A DNA stretch of 64,000 nucleotides from Nesterenkonia sphaerica. GTDB lineage: Bacteria; Actinomycetota; Actinomycetes; Actinomycetales; Micrococcaceae. Under the pieces are notes generated by a model, which had not been told where the DNA came from, searched no databases, and worked only from the letters and a program-made list of their open reading frames with translations. The position numbers and the translations under genes are program-made. Positions within the stretch are counted from its first letter, which is position 1. The number at the start of each line of letters is the position of its first letter. Positions 11,611 to 24,738 of this stretch are shown here, in pieces. The DNA lies in assembly GCF_005771565.1 (NCBI RefSeq), contig NZ_VAWA01000012.1, positions 1 through 64,000 on the forward strand. Reading direction: 5' to 3'.

Positions 11611-12975
11611 TCATGGGGCAGAATCTGCGCTGTGGGGCGGCATATTCGGCCACTCGCCGGTGGAGCCGGGGGAGCTGGTGGCACCGGGCGGCTGAGGCCA
11701 GTCGGCCGTGGCGCTGCGCAGCGCCGACTCCAGCCGGGCCAGTGCCTGGTCCGCCTCCTCCTGGGTGAGGTTCAGCGGCGGGGCCAGCCGCAGAGTGGTG
11801 GGCCCGGTGGCGTTGATGATCAGCCCCCGGTCCAGGGCACGCTGCACCACCTCCTTGGCCGGGGCCTCCACCCCGTGCACCGGCTCCAGATCCGCTCCGA
11901 TGTGGAGCCCGAATTGACGCACCTGAGCAACCTGGGGCAGGGCACGCAGCGCTGCGGCCATATGCGCCCCGAGCTGACGTGCATGCACCAGCAGGCTCTC
12001 CGATTCGATGACCTGCAGGGTGGCCAGCGCGGCCGCGGTCGCCGGCGGGTTTCCGCCGAAGGTGGTCCCGTGCTGGCCGGCCTGCAGCAGCCCGCCGGCC
12101 TGCTCACCGAAGCAGATCAGTGCGCCGATCGGGAAGCCGGAGCCCAGGCCTTTGGCCAGGGTCATCAGGTCAGGGACGACGCCGTCCACCGTCTGGAAGC
12201 GGAACCACTCTCCGGTGCGGCCCACTCCGGTCTGCACCTCATCGAGCACCAGCAGCGCTCCGCTGCGGCGGGTGAGCTCACGGGCCCGAGTCAGATAGGC
12301 CTCATCCAGCGGCAGCACTCCGGCTTCACCTTGGATGGGCTCCAGGAAGACGCCGGCGACGTCGTCCTGGGCAAAGGCCGTCTCCAGCGCGCCCAGGTCA
12401 TTGAACGGCAGGAACTCCACCCCGCTGACCAGTTCTCCGAACGGCTCCCGGTAGGCCGGCTTATGGGTCAGGGACAGTGCGCCGGTGGTGCGTCCGTGAA
12501 AGCTGCCCTCCAGGGCAAGGATGCGCGGCTTCGCGGTGGAGTGACGGTGGCGCAGCACTGCTTTGAGCGCCGCTTCGTTCGCTTCCGAACCGGAGTTGGC
12601 GAAGAAGACGCTGGACCCCGGTGGGGCCTGCGCCAGACTGAGCAGCTTCTCTGCCAGGGCAATCTGCGTCGGTGAGGTGAAGAGGTTGGAGATGTGGCCC
12701 AGGGTGGCGTACTGCTGGCTGACCACTGAACAGACCGCCGGATGCGCGTGACCCAGTGCGTTGACCGCAATACCGCCGAGCAGGTCCAGGTACTCGCCTC
12801 CGGCGGCGTCCCAGACGCGGGCGCCGGAACCGCGGACCAGCACAGCTTGCGGCGTGCCGAAGACCCCGGTCAGCGAGCGCTGGTACCTCTCCAGCAGCTC
12901 GGCCGCTCCGGTGTCTGCGGGCAGCTGCTCGGCGATCTCTGCGGAGGTCGCCGGGGCGTCGTCGCGGGTGCTCAT
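11611..12975 (-). CDS. argD: Acetylornithine aminotransferase
   Basis: This is a PLP-dependent class III aminotransferase that moves an amino group from glutamate to N-acetylglutamate semialdehyde. At 454 aa it is slightly longer than many ArgD proteins because of a Pro/Ser-rich C-terminal tail after the last conserved helix. The Schiff-base Lys is in [15 protein letters not shown], and the PLP-binding region [12 protein letters not shown] is present. The ATG overlaps the argB stop (ATGA), indicating coupled translation. Confidence 0.95.
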   Translation of the reverse strand: MSTRDDAPATSAEIAEQLPADTGAAELLERYQRSLTGVFGTPQAVLVRGSGARVWDAAGGEYLDLLGGIAVNALGHAHPAVCSVVSQQYATLGHISNLFTSPTQIALAEKLLSLAQAPPGSSVFFANSGSEANEAALKAVLRHRHSTAKPRILALEGSFHGRTTGALSLTHKPAYREPFGELVSGVEFLPFNDLGALETAFAQDDVAGVFLEPIQGEAGVLPLDEAYLTRARELTRRSGALLVLDEVQTGVGRTGEWFRFQTVDGVVPDLMTLAKGLGSGFPIGALICFGEQAGGLLQAGQHGTTFGGNPPATAAALATLQVIESESLLVHARQLGAHMAAALRALPQVAQVRQFGLHIGADLEPVHGVEAPAKEVVQRALDRGLIINATGPTTLRLAPPLNLTQEEADQALARLESALRSATADWPQPPGATSSPGSTGEWPNMPPHSADSAP

Positions 12976-13909
12976 GCGGTGTCCTCCTCCGGCACGACCT
13001 GGGTTCCGACGCCGGCGGAGGTGACAATCTCCAGCAGCATGGAGTGAGGCTGCCGACCGTCGACAATATGTGCTCGCGGCACACCGGCCTCGACCGCATC
13101 CAGGGCTGCGGTCATCTTCGGGATCATCCCCGACTCCAGCGTGGGCAGCATCCGGCGCAAGTCTGCGGCGGTGAGGGAGGAGATCAGCGAGGACTTGTCC
13201 GGCCAGTCGGCGTAGAGGCCCTCGACGTCGGTGAGCATCACCAGCTTGGAGGCCCCAAGGGCGGAGGCCACCGCGCCGGCAGCGGCATCGGCGTTGATAT
13301 TGAGCACTTCTCCGGTGGGATTGCCGGCGGCGTCGAACTCCGGGGCGATGGTGGAGATCACCGGAATGCGCCCAGCGCCCAGGAGGTCCTGCACTGCTGC
13401 GGGGTTGACCCCGGTGACCTCGCCGACCAGCCCCAGGTCAGTGGCGACCCCCCGGACCTCCACCGTCTTTCGGCGAGCCTGGAGCAGGGCGGCGTCCTCC
13501 CCGGAGAGCCCCACCGCGTAGGGTCCGTGCGAGTTGATCAGGCCGATCAGCTCCCGGGAGACCTGACCGGTGAGCACCATCCGCACCACGTCCATGGCCG
13601 CGCGGGTGGTCACTCGGTGCCCGCCGCGGAATTCGGAGGCAATGCCGAGGGCGTCCAGCATGGCGTTGATCTGCGGTCCGCCGCCGTGGACCACCACGGG
13701 GTTGACTCCCACATGCCGGAGGAACACCACGTCCTCGGCGAAGGCCCGGCGGAGCTGGTCGTTGACCATCGCGTTGCCGCCGTACTTGATGACGATGGTG
13801 GAGCCGGCGAACTTCTGTATCCAAGGCAGCGCTTCAATCAGCACCTCTGCCTTCTCTGCGGCAGCCAGGAGGGTGGATTCGTCGCGTGGAAGCACGGTGG
13901 GGTTCTCAG

Positions 13910-13913
<4 letters not shown>
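12972..13913 (-). CDS. argB: Acetylglutamate kinase
   Basis: This enzyme phosphorylates N-acetylglutamate and is often the arginine feedback point. The protein is 313 aa with the amino-acid kinase fold. It has VIKYGGNAM near the N-terminus (phosphate-binding Lys and Gly), [10 protein letters not shown] (substrate loop) and [11 protein letters not shown] in the C-domain. An N-terminal helix of about 25 residues before the kinase core is of the kind seen in arginine-sensitive, hexameric forms. The ATG overlaps the argJ stop by 4 bp. Confidence 0.96.
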
Positions 13914-17278
<3,365 letters not shown>

Positions 17279-17283
17279 GCGCT

Positions 17284-17311
17284 GGGGCCTGGGAGCTGGG
17301 GCCTGGGAGCT
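17284..17311. repeat. Tandem 14-bp repeat between convergent genes
   Basis: Two perfect head-to-tail copies of GGGGCCTGGGAGCT lie just after the quinone oxidoreductase stop, and the rest of the 100-bp gap to the pheT stop is GC-rich. It may be simple slippage duplication. I see no U-tract that would make it an intrinsic terminator. Confidence 0.7.
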
Positions 17312-17378
17312 GGCCCTGTTCCACGTGCGCTAGGCGCTGGGCAGCTGACCCGCGCCCGCCGCCGGGCCTGCCGCGGGG

Positions 17379-19916
17379 CTACCGCTGCTGGGCGCCGTGC
17401 CGTGCAGCGGCGAGGTCCACCGCGCCGGCGCGGGCTGCGGAGGCTTCCTCCGCGGTCAGCGTCCGGTCCGGAGCACGGAACCGCAGGGCAAACGCCAGGG
17501 ACTTTTTGCCCGCTTCGATGCCATTGCCGGAGTAGACGTCGAACAGCTCGGCGTGTTCCAGCAGCTGACCTGCGCCTTCAACCACGGTCTGCCGCAGCTG
17601 CTCCGCGGTGACGTCCTCCTCCACCACCAGGGCCACATCCTGGGTGGTGGGCGGGAACGTGGAGATCGGCGCCGCACTCGTCTGGCCAACCGCAGCAGCG
17701 ATCAGACTGCCGACGTTGAGCTCCATGACACTGGTGCGGGCGGGCAGGTCGTAGTCCTGAACCACCTTCGGGTGCAGTTCCCCGGCGTAACCGATCAGCG
17801 CCCCATCGAACAGCAGCTGCGCCGTCCGTCCCGGGTGGAACGCCTGGTGAGCGCCCTGGCGGATCTCGACCTCCAGCCCCAGCAGCTGTGCGACCTTCCG
17901 CGCGGCCTCCACCGCATCGGCCCAGTCGCGTGCCCGGCCGGGCTGTCCGACGGCGTCACCGGGCTCATGGCCGGCCACCGCCACCGCCAAGTGGTGCGGC
18001 TGGTGGGGAATCCCGGCCTGCAGCTCGGCCACCGTGTCATCACCGGGGTAGTAGCCGAGGCCCGGGATCTCCGGGCTGCCCATGCTCTCCCCCGGCAGGA
18101 ACACCGAGCCGGACTCGAACAGCGCGACGTCGGTGAAGCCGCGGGAGACGTTGCGGCGCAAGGAATCAAGGATGCCGGGCAGCAGTGTGGTGCGCAGCGT
18201 GGGGTACTGACTGGCGATGGGATTGGCCAGCCTCACCATCGGCAGCGCCTGCTCCTGGGTGGCGCGGCCGAAGAGCTGGTTGGCCTCCGCCGAGTAGAAC
18301 GGATAGGTCAGCACCTCGGTGTAGCCTGCAGCAGCAAGCCCGGTGAAGACCGTGCGACGCCGCTGCTGGGCCTCGGTCAGTCCGCGTCCGGCAGGTGCCA
18401 TGGGCAGTCGGGAGGGAATGGTGTCGAAGCCGACCAGCCGCGCGATCTCCTCCACCAGGGACTCCGGGATGGTGAGGTCTGGCCGCCAGCTGGGTGGGGT
18501 CACCTCCAGCATGCCGGTCTCCTGCCCCTGGATGGAGCAGCCCACTGCGGTCAGCGCCTCGGTGACCTGCGGGAGCCCGAACGGCACACCGACGATCCGC
18601 TCCGGCAGGGTCGGGTCCAGCGAGATCGGGGCCGGGGTCAGGGGCTCGCCGACCTGGGTCAGCTCCCCGGTGTCGGTGCCGCCGGCCAACTGGGTGAGCA
18701 GATCCACCGCCCGCTGAGCCGCAATCGCCGGCAGCAGCGGGTCGACCCCGCGCTCGTTGCGCTTGGCAGCCTCGGAAGGCAGCTTGTGCCGCCGTCGGGT
18801 GCGACTGACCGTGATGGGGTCAAAGTGCGCGGCCTCAATCAGCACTGTGGTGGTCGCCTCGGTCACCTCCGTGCTGGCGCCGCCCATGACCCCCGCCAGA
18901 CCGACCGCGCCGCTGTCGTCGGTGATCAGCAGGTCTTCGGGGTCCAGGGTGCGCTGCTTGTCGTCCAAGGTGGTCAGCGTCTCCCCGGGGGCTGCCCGGC
19001 GGACCTGAATCGCTCCGCTGAGCTTCTCGGCGTCGTAGAAGTGCAGGGGCTGACCGAGCTCCCACATCACGTAGTTGGAGATGTCCACCGCGATGCTGAT
19101 GGGCCGCAGGCCGGCCAGTCGCAGTCGGGCAGCCATCCATGGCGGGGTGGGGGCAGCGGCGTCCACCCCGGTGACCGTCCGAGCGACGAAGTGGTCGCAT
19201 CCCGGGGTGCCGTAGATGGGGGCCTCGTCGTTGAGGGTGATGGTGCGGCCCGGCCGGGGGCTCTCCGGCAGGGTGACCCCGTGGGCCGGGTCGGTGAAGC
19301 TGGTGCCGGTGGCGTGGCTGTACTCCCGGGCGACCCCTCGGATGGAGAAGGCGTAACCGCGGTCCGGTGTCACATTGATCTCGGCGGCCGAATCGTTCAA
19401 TCCCAGAAGTTCCAGGGCGTCTGTGCCGGGTTCTGGATCAAGCCCGAGGGTGCTCAGCACCAGGATGCCGGCGTGGTCCTCGCCCATGCCCAGCTCTTTC
19501 ACCGAGGCGATCATGCCCGCCGAGACGTGACCGTAGGTCTTGCGCGCTGCGATGTGGAACCCCCCGGGCAGCACGGAGCCCGGCAGGGTCACCACTACCT
19601 TGTCCCCGACCTCGAAGTTATGAGCTCCGCACACCACACCCTGGACTCCGGAGGGGTCGATGCCCTCCCCGGTCAGGGTCTGCGGCTGGCCCTCAGGCAC
19701 CACCCGCACCTGACACCAGTTAATGGTCTTGCCGTTGCTCTGCGGCTCCGGGTGCTTCTCCAGCACCTCACCGACCACGATCGGCCCGGCCAGGTCCCCG
19801 GTGTGGACCTCTTCCTCCTCCAGCCCAACGCGGACCAGATCAGCCATGAGGTCCTCTGCGGTGGCCTCGGCGGGGAACTGGGTGTACTCACGAATCCAAG
19901 ACAGGGGCACACGCAT
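17379..19916 (-). CDS. pheT: Phenylalanyl-tRNA synthetase beta subunit
   Basis: This is the large subunit of the (alpha-beta)2 PheRS. The 845-aa protein begins MRVPLSWIREYTQFP. Domain order is an OB-fold tRNA-binding region (about 40-150), B3/B4 editing domain, B5 DNA-binding-like domain (HKLPSEAAKRNERGVDP), catalytic-like core, and C-terminal FDX-ACB anticodon-binding domain (ISTFPPTTQDVALVV). The ATG at 19916 lies 5 nt after the pheS stop, with GAGG in the pheS end as ribosome site. A longer upstream frame is only pheS in another phase. Confidence 0.97.
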   Translation of the reverse strand: MRVPLSWIREYTQFPAEATAEDLMADLVRVGLEEEEVHTGDLAGPIVVGEVLEKHPEPQSNGKTINWCQVRVVPEGQPQTLTGEGIDPSGVQGVVCGAHNFEVGDKVVVTLPGSVLPGGFHIAARKTYGHVSAGMIASVKELGMGEDHAGILVLSTLGLDPEPGTDALELLGLNDSAAEINVTPDRGYAFSIRGVAREYSHATGTSFTDPAHGVTLPESPRPGRTITLNDEAPIYGTPGCDHFVARTVTGVDAAAPTPPWMAARLRLAGLRPISIAVDISNYVMWELGQPLHFYDAEKLSGAIQVRRAAPGETLTTLDDKQRTLDPEDLLITDDSGAVGLAGVMGGASTEVTEATTTVLIEAAHFDPITVSRTRRRHKLPSEAAKRNERGVDPLLPAIAAQRAVDLLTQLAGGTDTGELTQVGEPLTPAPISLDPTLPERIVGVPFGLPQVTEALTAVGCSIQGQETGMLEVTPPSWRPDLTIPESLVEEIARLVGFDTIPSRLPMAPAGRGLTEAQQRRRTVFTGLAAAGYTEVLTYPFYSAEANQLFGRATQEQALPMVRLANPIASQYPTLRTTLLPGILDSLRRNVSRGFTDVALFESGSVFLPGESMGSPEIPGLGYYPGDDTVAELQAGIPHQPHHLAVAVAGHEPGDAVGQPGRARDWADAVEAARKVAQLLGLEVEIRQGAHQAFHPGRTAQLLFDGALIGYAGELHPKVVQDYDLPARTSVMELNVGSLIAAAVGQTSAAPISTFPPTTQDVALVVEEDVTAEQLRQTVVEGAGQLLEHAELFDVYSGNGIEAGKKSLAFALRFRAPDRTLTAEEASAARAGAVDLAAARHGAQQR

Positions 19917-19921
19917 GCCGC

Positions 19922-20977
19922 TCAGACCTCCATTCCGAATTGGGCGCTGAAGCGAATATCGCCCTCGATCATGTCCCGCATATCCGGTACCGCGTTGCGG
20001 AACATCAGGGTCCGCTCGACTCCCATGCCGAAAGCGAAGCCGGTGTAGTCCGGGTCTTTGATCCCCGCGGCGGCGAGCACGTTGGGGTTCACCATGCCGC
20101 ATCCACCCCATTCGATCCACTGCGGACCACCTTTAGCCCCCGGATGCCAAACGTCCATTTCCGCGGAGGGCTCGGTGAACGGGAAGTAGCTGGGGCGCAG
20201 CCGGATGGCGGCCTCCGGACCGAACATCTGCCGGGCAAAGTGCTCCAAGGTGCCCTTCAGGTCAGCCATGGTCAGACCCTTGTCCACTGCCAACCCCTCA
20301 AACTGGTGGAAGGCCGGAAGGTGGGTGGCGTCCAATTCGTCGGTCCGGAAGACCTTGCCGGGCGCCAGGACGTACACCGGCAGTGGCCGCTCCAGCAGCG
20401 CACGGATCTGCACCGGTGAGGTGTGCGTGCGCAGCACCAAGTGGGCCTCGGCAGGCTCCACAAAGAACGTGTCCTGCATCTCCCGGGCCGGGTGATCGGG
20501 GGCGAAGTTCAGCGCGTCGAAGTTGAACCACTCCGACTCCAGCTCCGGGCCTTCGGCGATCTCCCACCCCATGGCGGTGAAGACGTCGGCCACTTTCTCC
20601 TGCAGCCGGGTGATCGGGTGACGCGAGCCCAGCGGACGACGCCGCGGGGCGGTGGTGACATCCACTGTCTCTTCGATCAGCATTCTGGCGGCATGCTCGG
20701 CCTCCAGCACCTCAGTGCGAGCAGCGAGCGCCTGCTGAATCCGGCCGCGGGCTGCGCCGAGAAGTTTGCCCGCCTGCTTCTTCTGGTCCTTGTCCAGATC
20801 CTTGATGCCACGGTTGGCCAGCACCATCGGAGATTTGTCGCCGGTGTGCGCCAGCCGCGCCGCTTTGAGCTCCTCGATCGATGCCGCGGCGTCGAAGGCG
20901 GCGATGGCATCGGTGACGCACTGCTCGACAGCGGTTTCGTCCAGGGGGTGAGGTGCGGGGGCGTGCTCTTGGGCCAT
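19922..20977 (-). CDS. pheS: Phenylalanyl-tRNA synthetase alpha subunit
   Basis: This is the catalytic subunit of PheRS (class II). The 351-aa protein has an N-terminal coiled-coil arm, then motif 2 in the [20 protein letters not shown] region and motif 3 [12 protein letters not shown]. The start ATG 20977 (MAQEHAPAP) has GGAG 4 nt upstream. The frame is open further upstream, but the added residues do not belong to the family. It is co-transcribed with pheT. I looked for a T-box leader in the 188 bp before it and found none. Confidence 0.97.
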   Translation of the reverse strand: MAQEHAPAPHPLDETAVEQCVTDAIAAFDAAASIEELKAARLAHTGDKSPMVLANRGIKDLDKDQKKQAGKLLGAARGRIQQALAARTEVLEAEHAARMLIEETVDVTTAPRRRPLGSRHPITRLQEKVADVFTAMGWEIAEGPELESEWFNFDALNFAPDHPAREMQDTFFVEPAEAHLVLRTHTSPVQIRALLERPLPVYVLAPGKVFRTDELDATHLPAFHQFEGLAVDKGLTMADLKGTLEHFARQMFGPEAAIRLRPSYFPFTEPSAEMDVWHPGAKGGPQWIEWGGCGMVNPNVLAAAGIKDPDYTGFAFGMGVERTLMFRNAVPDMRDMIEGDIRFSAQFGMEV

Positions 20978-21165
20978 GGTGCTCCGTGGTTCCGTCAGAC
21001 TCCGGGGTGAAAAGATCCTCGGACAGTTTATGCCCATGAAGTCCGGTATGCAGACTCGGTGACGTTGTGACCCACAGCACGGTGGTACCTTTCCTAACAC
21101 CGCACCAGCGACCCGGTCACGGGCCACGCCGCTGCCGCCACAACCCTTAGCGAGGAGTCTCCGTC

Positions 21166-22545
21166 ATGTCGTGTGAAGAGTTAGTTGCTGCACTCCCTGA
21201 AGGCCGGGTGATCACTGAGCCGGCCACTATGGAGAACTACCGCTGGGACCGTGCCAATGACCCCGACGCCGGGACACCGCTGGCCGTGGTGCGCGCTGAG
21301 TCCACCGAGGATGTGCAGACCGTAGTGCGCTATGCCGCCGAGCGCGGCATCGCCGTGGTGCCCCGCGGTGCCGGGTCTGGCCTCTCCGGCGGCTCCACCG
21401 CGGTCGAAGGCGGAATCGTGCTGTCCATGGAACGGATGCGGGAGATCACCGTGGATCCGCTGACCCGGACAGCGGTGGTGCAGCCCGGCGCCTTCAATGC
21501 CGAGGTGAAGGCCGCTGCTGCGGAGCACGGGCTCTGGTACCCGCCGGACCCCTCCTCCTATGAGTTCTGCTCCATCGGAGGCAACATCGCCACCAATGCC
21601 GGTGGTCTGTGCTGTGTGAAGTACGGGGTGACCACCGACTACGTCCTGGGCCTGAAGGTGGTACTGGCCGATGGGCGTGCAGTGGAATTGGGGGGACCAC
21701 GCCTGAAGGATGTCGCGGGGCTGGACCTGACCAAATTGTTCATCGGCTCCGAGGGCACACTGGGCGTCATCACAGAGATCACCCTGCGGCTGATTCCCGC
21801 TCAACGGCCGCCGACCACTCTGGTCTCCACCTTCAAGTCACTCGAGGCCTCCACCGAGGCGATCCTGGCGATCTCTTCCTCTATGCGGCCTTCCATGTTG
21901 GAGTTCATGGACCGTCCCACCATCAACGCAGTGGAGGACGCCACCCGCATGGGACTGGACCGGGAGGCTGCGGCCATGCTGGTGGTCCAATCCGATGAGC
22001 CTGCCGAGTTCGCAGCCCAGGAGATCGCCAATATCGAGACGCTCTGCCAGGAGCACGGTGCTGACGAAGTCTTCTCCACCACCGATGCGGATGAGGGCGA
22101 AGCATTCGTCGTTGCCCGCCGGATGGCGATTCCGGCTGTGGAGCAGAAAGGTGCCCTCCTGCTGGAGGATGTCGGGGTTCCACTTCCTAAGTTGGGCGAC
22201 TTGGTCAGCGGCATTGAGCAGATCGCCCAACGCCGCGAGATCGTCATCGCGGTGATCGCCCACGCAGGCGACGGCAACACCCACCCCTTGCTGGTCTTCG
22301 ATCCCACCGATCTGGACCAGAAGGAACGGGCGCACACAGCCTACGGCGAGGTGATGGACCTCGCGGTGGAGCTCGGCGGCACGATCACCGGCGAACATGG
22401 CGTCGGTCGCCTCAAACGCCCGTGGCTGGCAGGCTATATCGGGGAGGATGCGCTGGACCTCAATCACCGCATCAAAATGGCACTGGATCCCCAGAACGTG
22501 CTGAATCCCGGCGCAGTCCTTGACCCTGCGGCGCTGAAGTCCTGA
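21166..22545 (+). CDS. FAD-linked 2-hydroxyacid dehydrogenase (GlcD / D-lactate dehydrogenase type)
   Basis: This 459-aa flavoprotein is of the vanillyl-alcohol-oxidase fold. The N-terminal FAD_binding_4 domain has PRGAGSGLSGGST, followed by CSIGGNIATNAGGLCCVKYG. The C-terminal substrate cap ends with the metal/active-site motifs VIAHAGDGNTHPL and GEHGVGRLK. These are typical of glycolate oxidase GlcD and ETF-dependent D-lactate dehydrogenases. The ribosome site GAGGAG precedes the ATG. It heads a same-strand series with a GlcG-like gene, etfB, etfA, a cytochrome b and a lactate permease, so lactate is the best substrate guess. Glycolate or 2-hydroxyglutarate cannot be excluded. Confidence 0.85.
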   Translation: MSCEELVAALPEGRVITEPATMENYRWDRANDPDAGTPLAVVRAESTEDVQTVVRYAAERGIAVVPRGAGSGLSGGSTAVEGGIVLSMERMREITVDPLTRTAVVQPGAFNAEVKAAAAEHGLWYPPDPSSYEFCSIGGNIATNAGGLCCVKYGVTTDYVLGLKVVLADGRAVELGGPRLKDVAGLDLTKLFIGSEGTLGVITEITLRLIPAQRPPTTLVSTFKSLEASTEAILAISSSMRPSMLEFMDRPTINAVEDATRMGLDREAAAMLVVQSDEPAEFAAQEIANIETLCQEHGADEVFSTTDADEGEAFVVARRMAIPAVEQKGALLLEDVGVPLPKLGDLVSGIEQIAQRREIVIAVIAHAGDGNTHPLLVFDPTDLDQKERAHTAYGEVMDLAVELGGTITGEHGVGRLKRPWLAGYIGEDALDLNHRIKMALDPQNVLNPGAVLDPAALKS

Positions 22546-22555
22546 AGGAGAGAAC

Positions 22556-22987
22556 ATGTCTGTCTATACGACGATCCCCACCATCACGTACGCCACCGCC
22601 GCAGAGGCGGTGCGCCACACCCTTGACATCGGGGCCGAGCAAGGCTTGAAGCTCTGCGCCACCGTGGTGGACCCGGCCCTGGGACTGGTGGCCTACGGGC
22701 GGGCTGATGGAATGACCCCGCACAGTGTAGAGACCTCCCGGCGCAAGGCCCAGACTGCGGCCTCCACGCGCAAGTCCTCCGCCGCGGTTCCGGCCGAACT
22801 GGCCACCGCCATGGAGAACGGCACCGGTGGGCTGCTGACCCGGATCCCCGGCGGCGTGCCGCTGGTGTTTGACGGGGTCCTGGTCGGTGGCCTGGGTGTG
22901 GCCGGCGGACCTCCTGCGGAGGACGCCAAGGTCGCCGCTGCCGTCCTTGAGGCGCTGGGCGCCGCACCAGTAGGAGATGCGGGATGA
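22556..22987 (+). CDS. GlcG/HbpS-like protein (DUF336)
   Basis: This 143-aa protein of the Haem_degrading/DUF336 family (GlcG, HbpS, PduO C-terminal domain) has the usual pattern CATVVDPALGLVAYGRADGM, later RKAQTAAS, and a Gly-rich end with VFDGVLVGGLGVAGG. Some family members bind heme or cobalamin, and in glycolate operons the role is unclear. It starts 10 nt after the dehydrogenase stop with GGAGA upstream. Its last codons overlap the etfB start (ATGA), so it is firmly part of this operon. Confidence 0.85.
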   Translation: MSVYTTIPTITYATAAEAVRHTLDIGAEQGLKLCATVVDPALGLVAYGRADGMTPHSVETSRRKAQTAASTRKSSAAVPAELATAMENGTGGLLTRIPGGVPLVFDGVLVGGLGVAGGPPAEDAKVAAAVLEALGAAPVGDAG

Positions 22988-23757
22988 AGATTGCTGTACT
23001 GGTCAAGGAAGTCCCCGACAGCTACGGTGAGCGGCGGCTGAACCTCACCACCGGACTGGCCGACCGCGAAGCCAGTGACAAGGTGCTCGATGAGATCACC
23101 AGCCGTGCTGTAGAAGCCGCCGTCTCTCACGCGGAGTCGGCCGACGGCGTGGAAGTCGCCTTGGTGAGCATGGGGCCGGAGTCGGCGGAAGCCACGTTGC
23201 GCAAGACACTGGCCATGGGTGCTGACTCGGCTCATCACGTCCTCGACTCCGCCCTGGCAGGAGCGGATATGACACTGACCGCGGAGGTCTTGGCCGGGGT
23301 GCTGCAACGCATCGGCTGCGATCTGGTCATCGCCGGGGATGTCTCCTCCGACGGCACCGGCGGGGTGATTCCCACTATGGTCGCTGAGCGCATGGGGGCG
23401 GCCCATGCCACCAGCCTAGACACGCTCAGCATCACGGACTCCACGGTGGCGGGAGAGCGCGCCGCCTACGGTGGAACTGTCACTGTCGAGGCTCAGCTGC
23501 CTGCGGTGGTTTCTGTCACCGAGCGTCTGCCCGATGCCAGGTTCCCCGGGTTCAAAGGCATCATGGCCGCCAAGAAGAAACCGTTGGAGACCTACACCTT
23601 GGCGGATCTGGGAATCGATGCGGAGGCCGATGTGCCCCGTTCGATCATGCTGTCGGTGACCGAGTCGCCGGCCCGGACCGCAGGTGAGAAGATCACTGAT
23701 GAGGGCGATGCCGGCAAGCGGCTGGCCGAATACCTCACTGAGAAGAAGCTGGTGTGA
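22984..23757 (+). CDS. etfB: Electron transfer flavoprotein beta subunit
   Basis: This is the small ETF subunit. The 257-aa protein starts MKIAVLVKEVPDSYG and carries AGDVSSDGTGGVIPTMVAERMG, followed by the ETF-beta signature region around GFKGIMAAKKKPLETY. ETF shuttles electrons from FAD dehydrogenases to a membrane acceptor. I cannot tell from sequence alone whether the second site holds AMP (ordinary ETF) or FAD (bifurcating ETF). The start overlaps the GlcG-like gene by 4 bp and etfA follows after 3 nt. Confidence 0.93.
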   Translation: MKIAVLVKEVPDSYGERRLNLTTGLADREASDKVLDEITSRAVEAAVSHAESADGVEVALVSMGPESAEATLRKTLAMGADSAHHVLDSALAGADMTLTAEVLAGVLQRIGCDLVIAGDVSSDGTGGVIPTMVAERMGAAHATSLDTLSITDSTVAGERAAYGGTVTVEAQLPAVVSVTERLPDARFPGFKGIMAAKKKPLETYTLADLGIDAEADVPRSIMLSVTESPARTAGEKITDEGDAGKRLAEYLTEKKLV

Positions 23758-23760
23758 GAT

Positions 23761-24738
23761 ATGGCTGAACAGAATATTCTGACCTACCTTCCCGTCCTCC
23801 CCTCCGGCGAGCTGGTGGGATCAGCGGCTGAACTGCTGGGCGCTGCCGCCCAGCTGGGCACACCTGTGGGTGTCATCGTCACCAGCCCTGGTGCCGCTGA
23901 GGACGCCGCACGGGCCGCCGGCGAGCTTGGTGCTGCCGCGGTGTATGTGGCGGAGCATGAGGCGGTGGGGACCACGCTGACGGAACCTGCAGTGAATGTG
24001 TTCAGCACTGTGTGGGAGACCACGCAGCCGGAAGCGCTGCTAGTACCCAATGACATCGACGGCCGAGACCTCGCAGCCCGGCTTTCTGTACGCACCCGCA
24101 GCCCCATTGCCTCCGATGCGGTGGGAGTCCACCGTGACGAGGAGGGTATTGTCGCTCATCACTCGGTTTACGGCTCTGCCTTCACCACCGAATCTGCCAC
24201 CACCCATGGTGCGCTGATCATCACGCTGCGCGAGGGCGCCGTGGACCATCGGGGACAGGCAGTCACACCGCAGATTCACCGAGTGGAGCTCGGAGAGCTG
24301 ACCGGCCCCGCTGCAGCGATCACCGGCTTCGAAGCGTCAGTGGAAGCATCGACCCGTCCCGATCTGCGCGGGGCCGCTACGGTCGTCTCAGGTGGCCGGG
24401 GTCTGGGGTCCGCAGAGGGCTTCGCCCTGGCGGAGCAATTGGCCGATGCGCTCGGTGCTGGTCTTGGGGCCTCCCGCGCAGCAGTGGACGCCGGTTACGC
24501 CCCGCACTCCCTGCAGGTGGGTCAGACCGGGGTGACCGTGGCTCCGGATTTGTACATTGCGCTGGGGATCTCCGGTGCGGTCCAGCACCTGGCTGGCATG
24601 CAAACGGCAAAGACTGTGGTGGCGATCAATAAGGATCCCGAAGCGCCCATCTTTGACATCGCTGACCTGGGGATCGTCGGGGACGCTTTCGAGGTGGTGC
24701 CGCAGCTGATTGAGACGCTCCAGGCCAGGAATTCGTGA
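23761..24738 (+). CDS. etfA: Electron transfer flavoprotein alpha subunit
   Basis: This is the large ETF subunit with the FAD domain. The 325-aa protein has an N-terminal Rossmann-like domain and a C-terminal FAD-binding domain. The latter has [42 protein letters not shown] and [20 protein letters not shown], all in family order. The stop overlaps the GTG start of the cytochrome b gene, placing a membrane redox protein right behind ETF. There is no ETF:quinone oxidoreductase gene in the window, which makes that neighbour the natural acceptor candidate. Confidence 0.94.
   Translation: MAEQNILTYLPVLPSGELVGSAAELLGAAAQLGTPVGVIVTSPGAAEDAARAAGELGAAAVYVAEHEAVGTTLTEPAVNVFSTVWETTQPEALLVPNDIDGRDLAARLSVRTRSPIASDAVGVHRDEEGIVAHHSVYGSAFTTESATTHGALIITLREGAVDHRGQAVTPQIHRVELGELTGPAAAITGFEASVEASTRPDLRGAATVVSGGRGLGSAEGFALAEQLADALGAGLGASRAAVDAGYAPHSLQVGQTGVTVAPDLYIALGISGAVQHLAGMQTAKTVVAINKDPEAPIFDIADLGIVGDAFEVVPQLIETLQARNS

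Noticed and set aside
17397-20048. An 883-codon open frame antisense to pheT
   Set aside because: It is a product of GC-rich codon bias on the other strand; pheT has full family domains and the antisense frame has no recognisable domain.
20978-21165. Possible T-box leader before pheS (GGTACCACC on the minus strand)
   Set aside because: The string is only a loose match to the T-box core, there is no specifier loop or terminator/antiterminator pair, and the spacing is too short.
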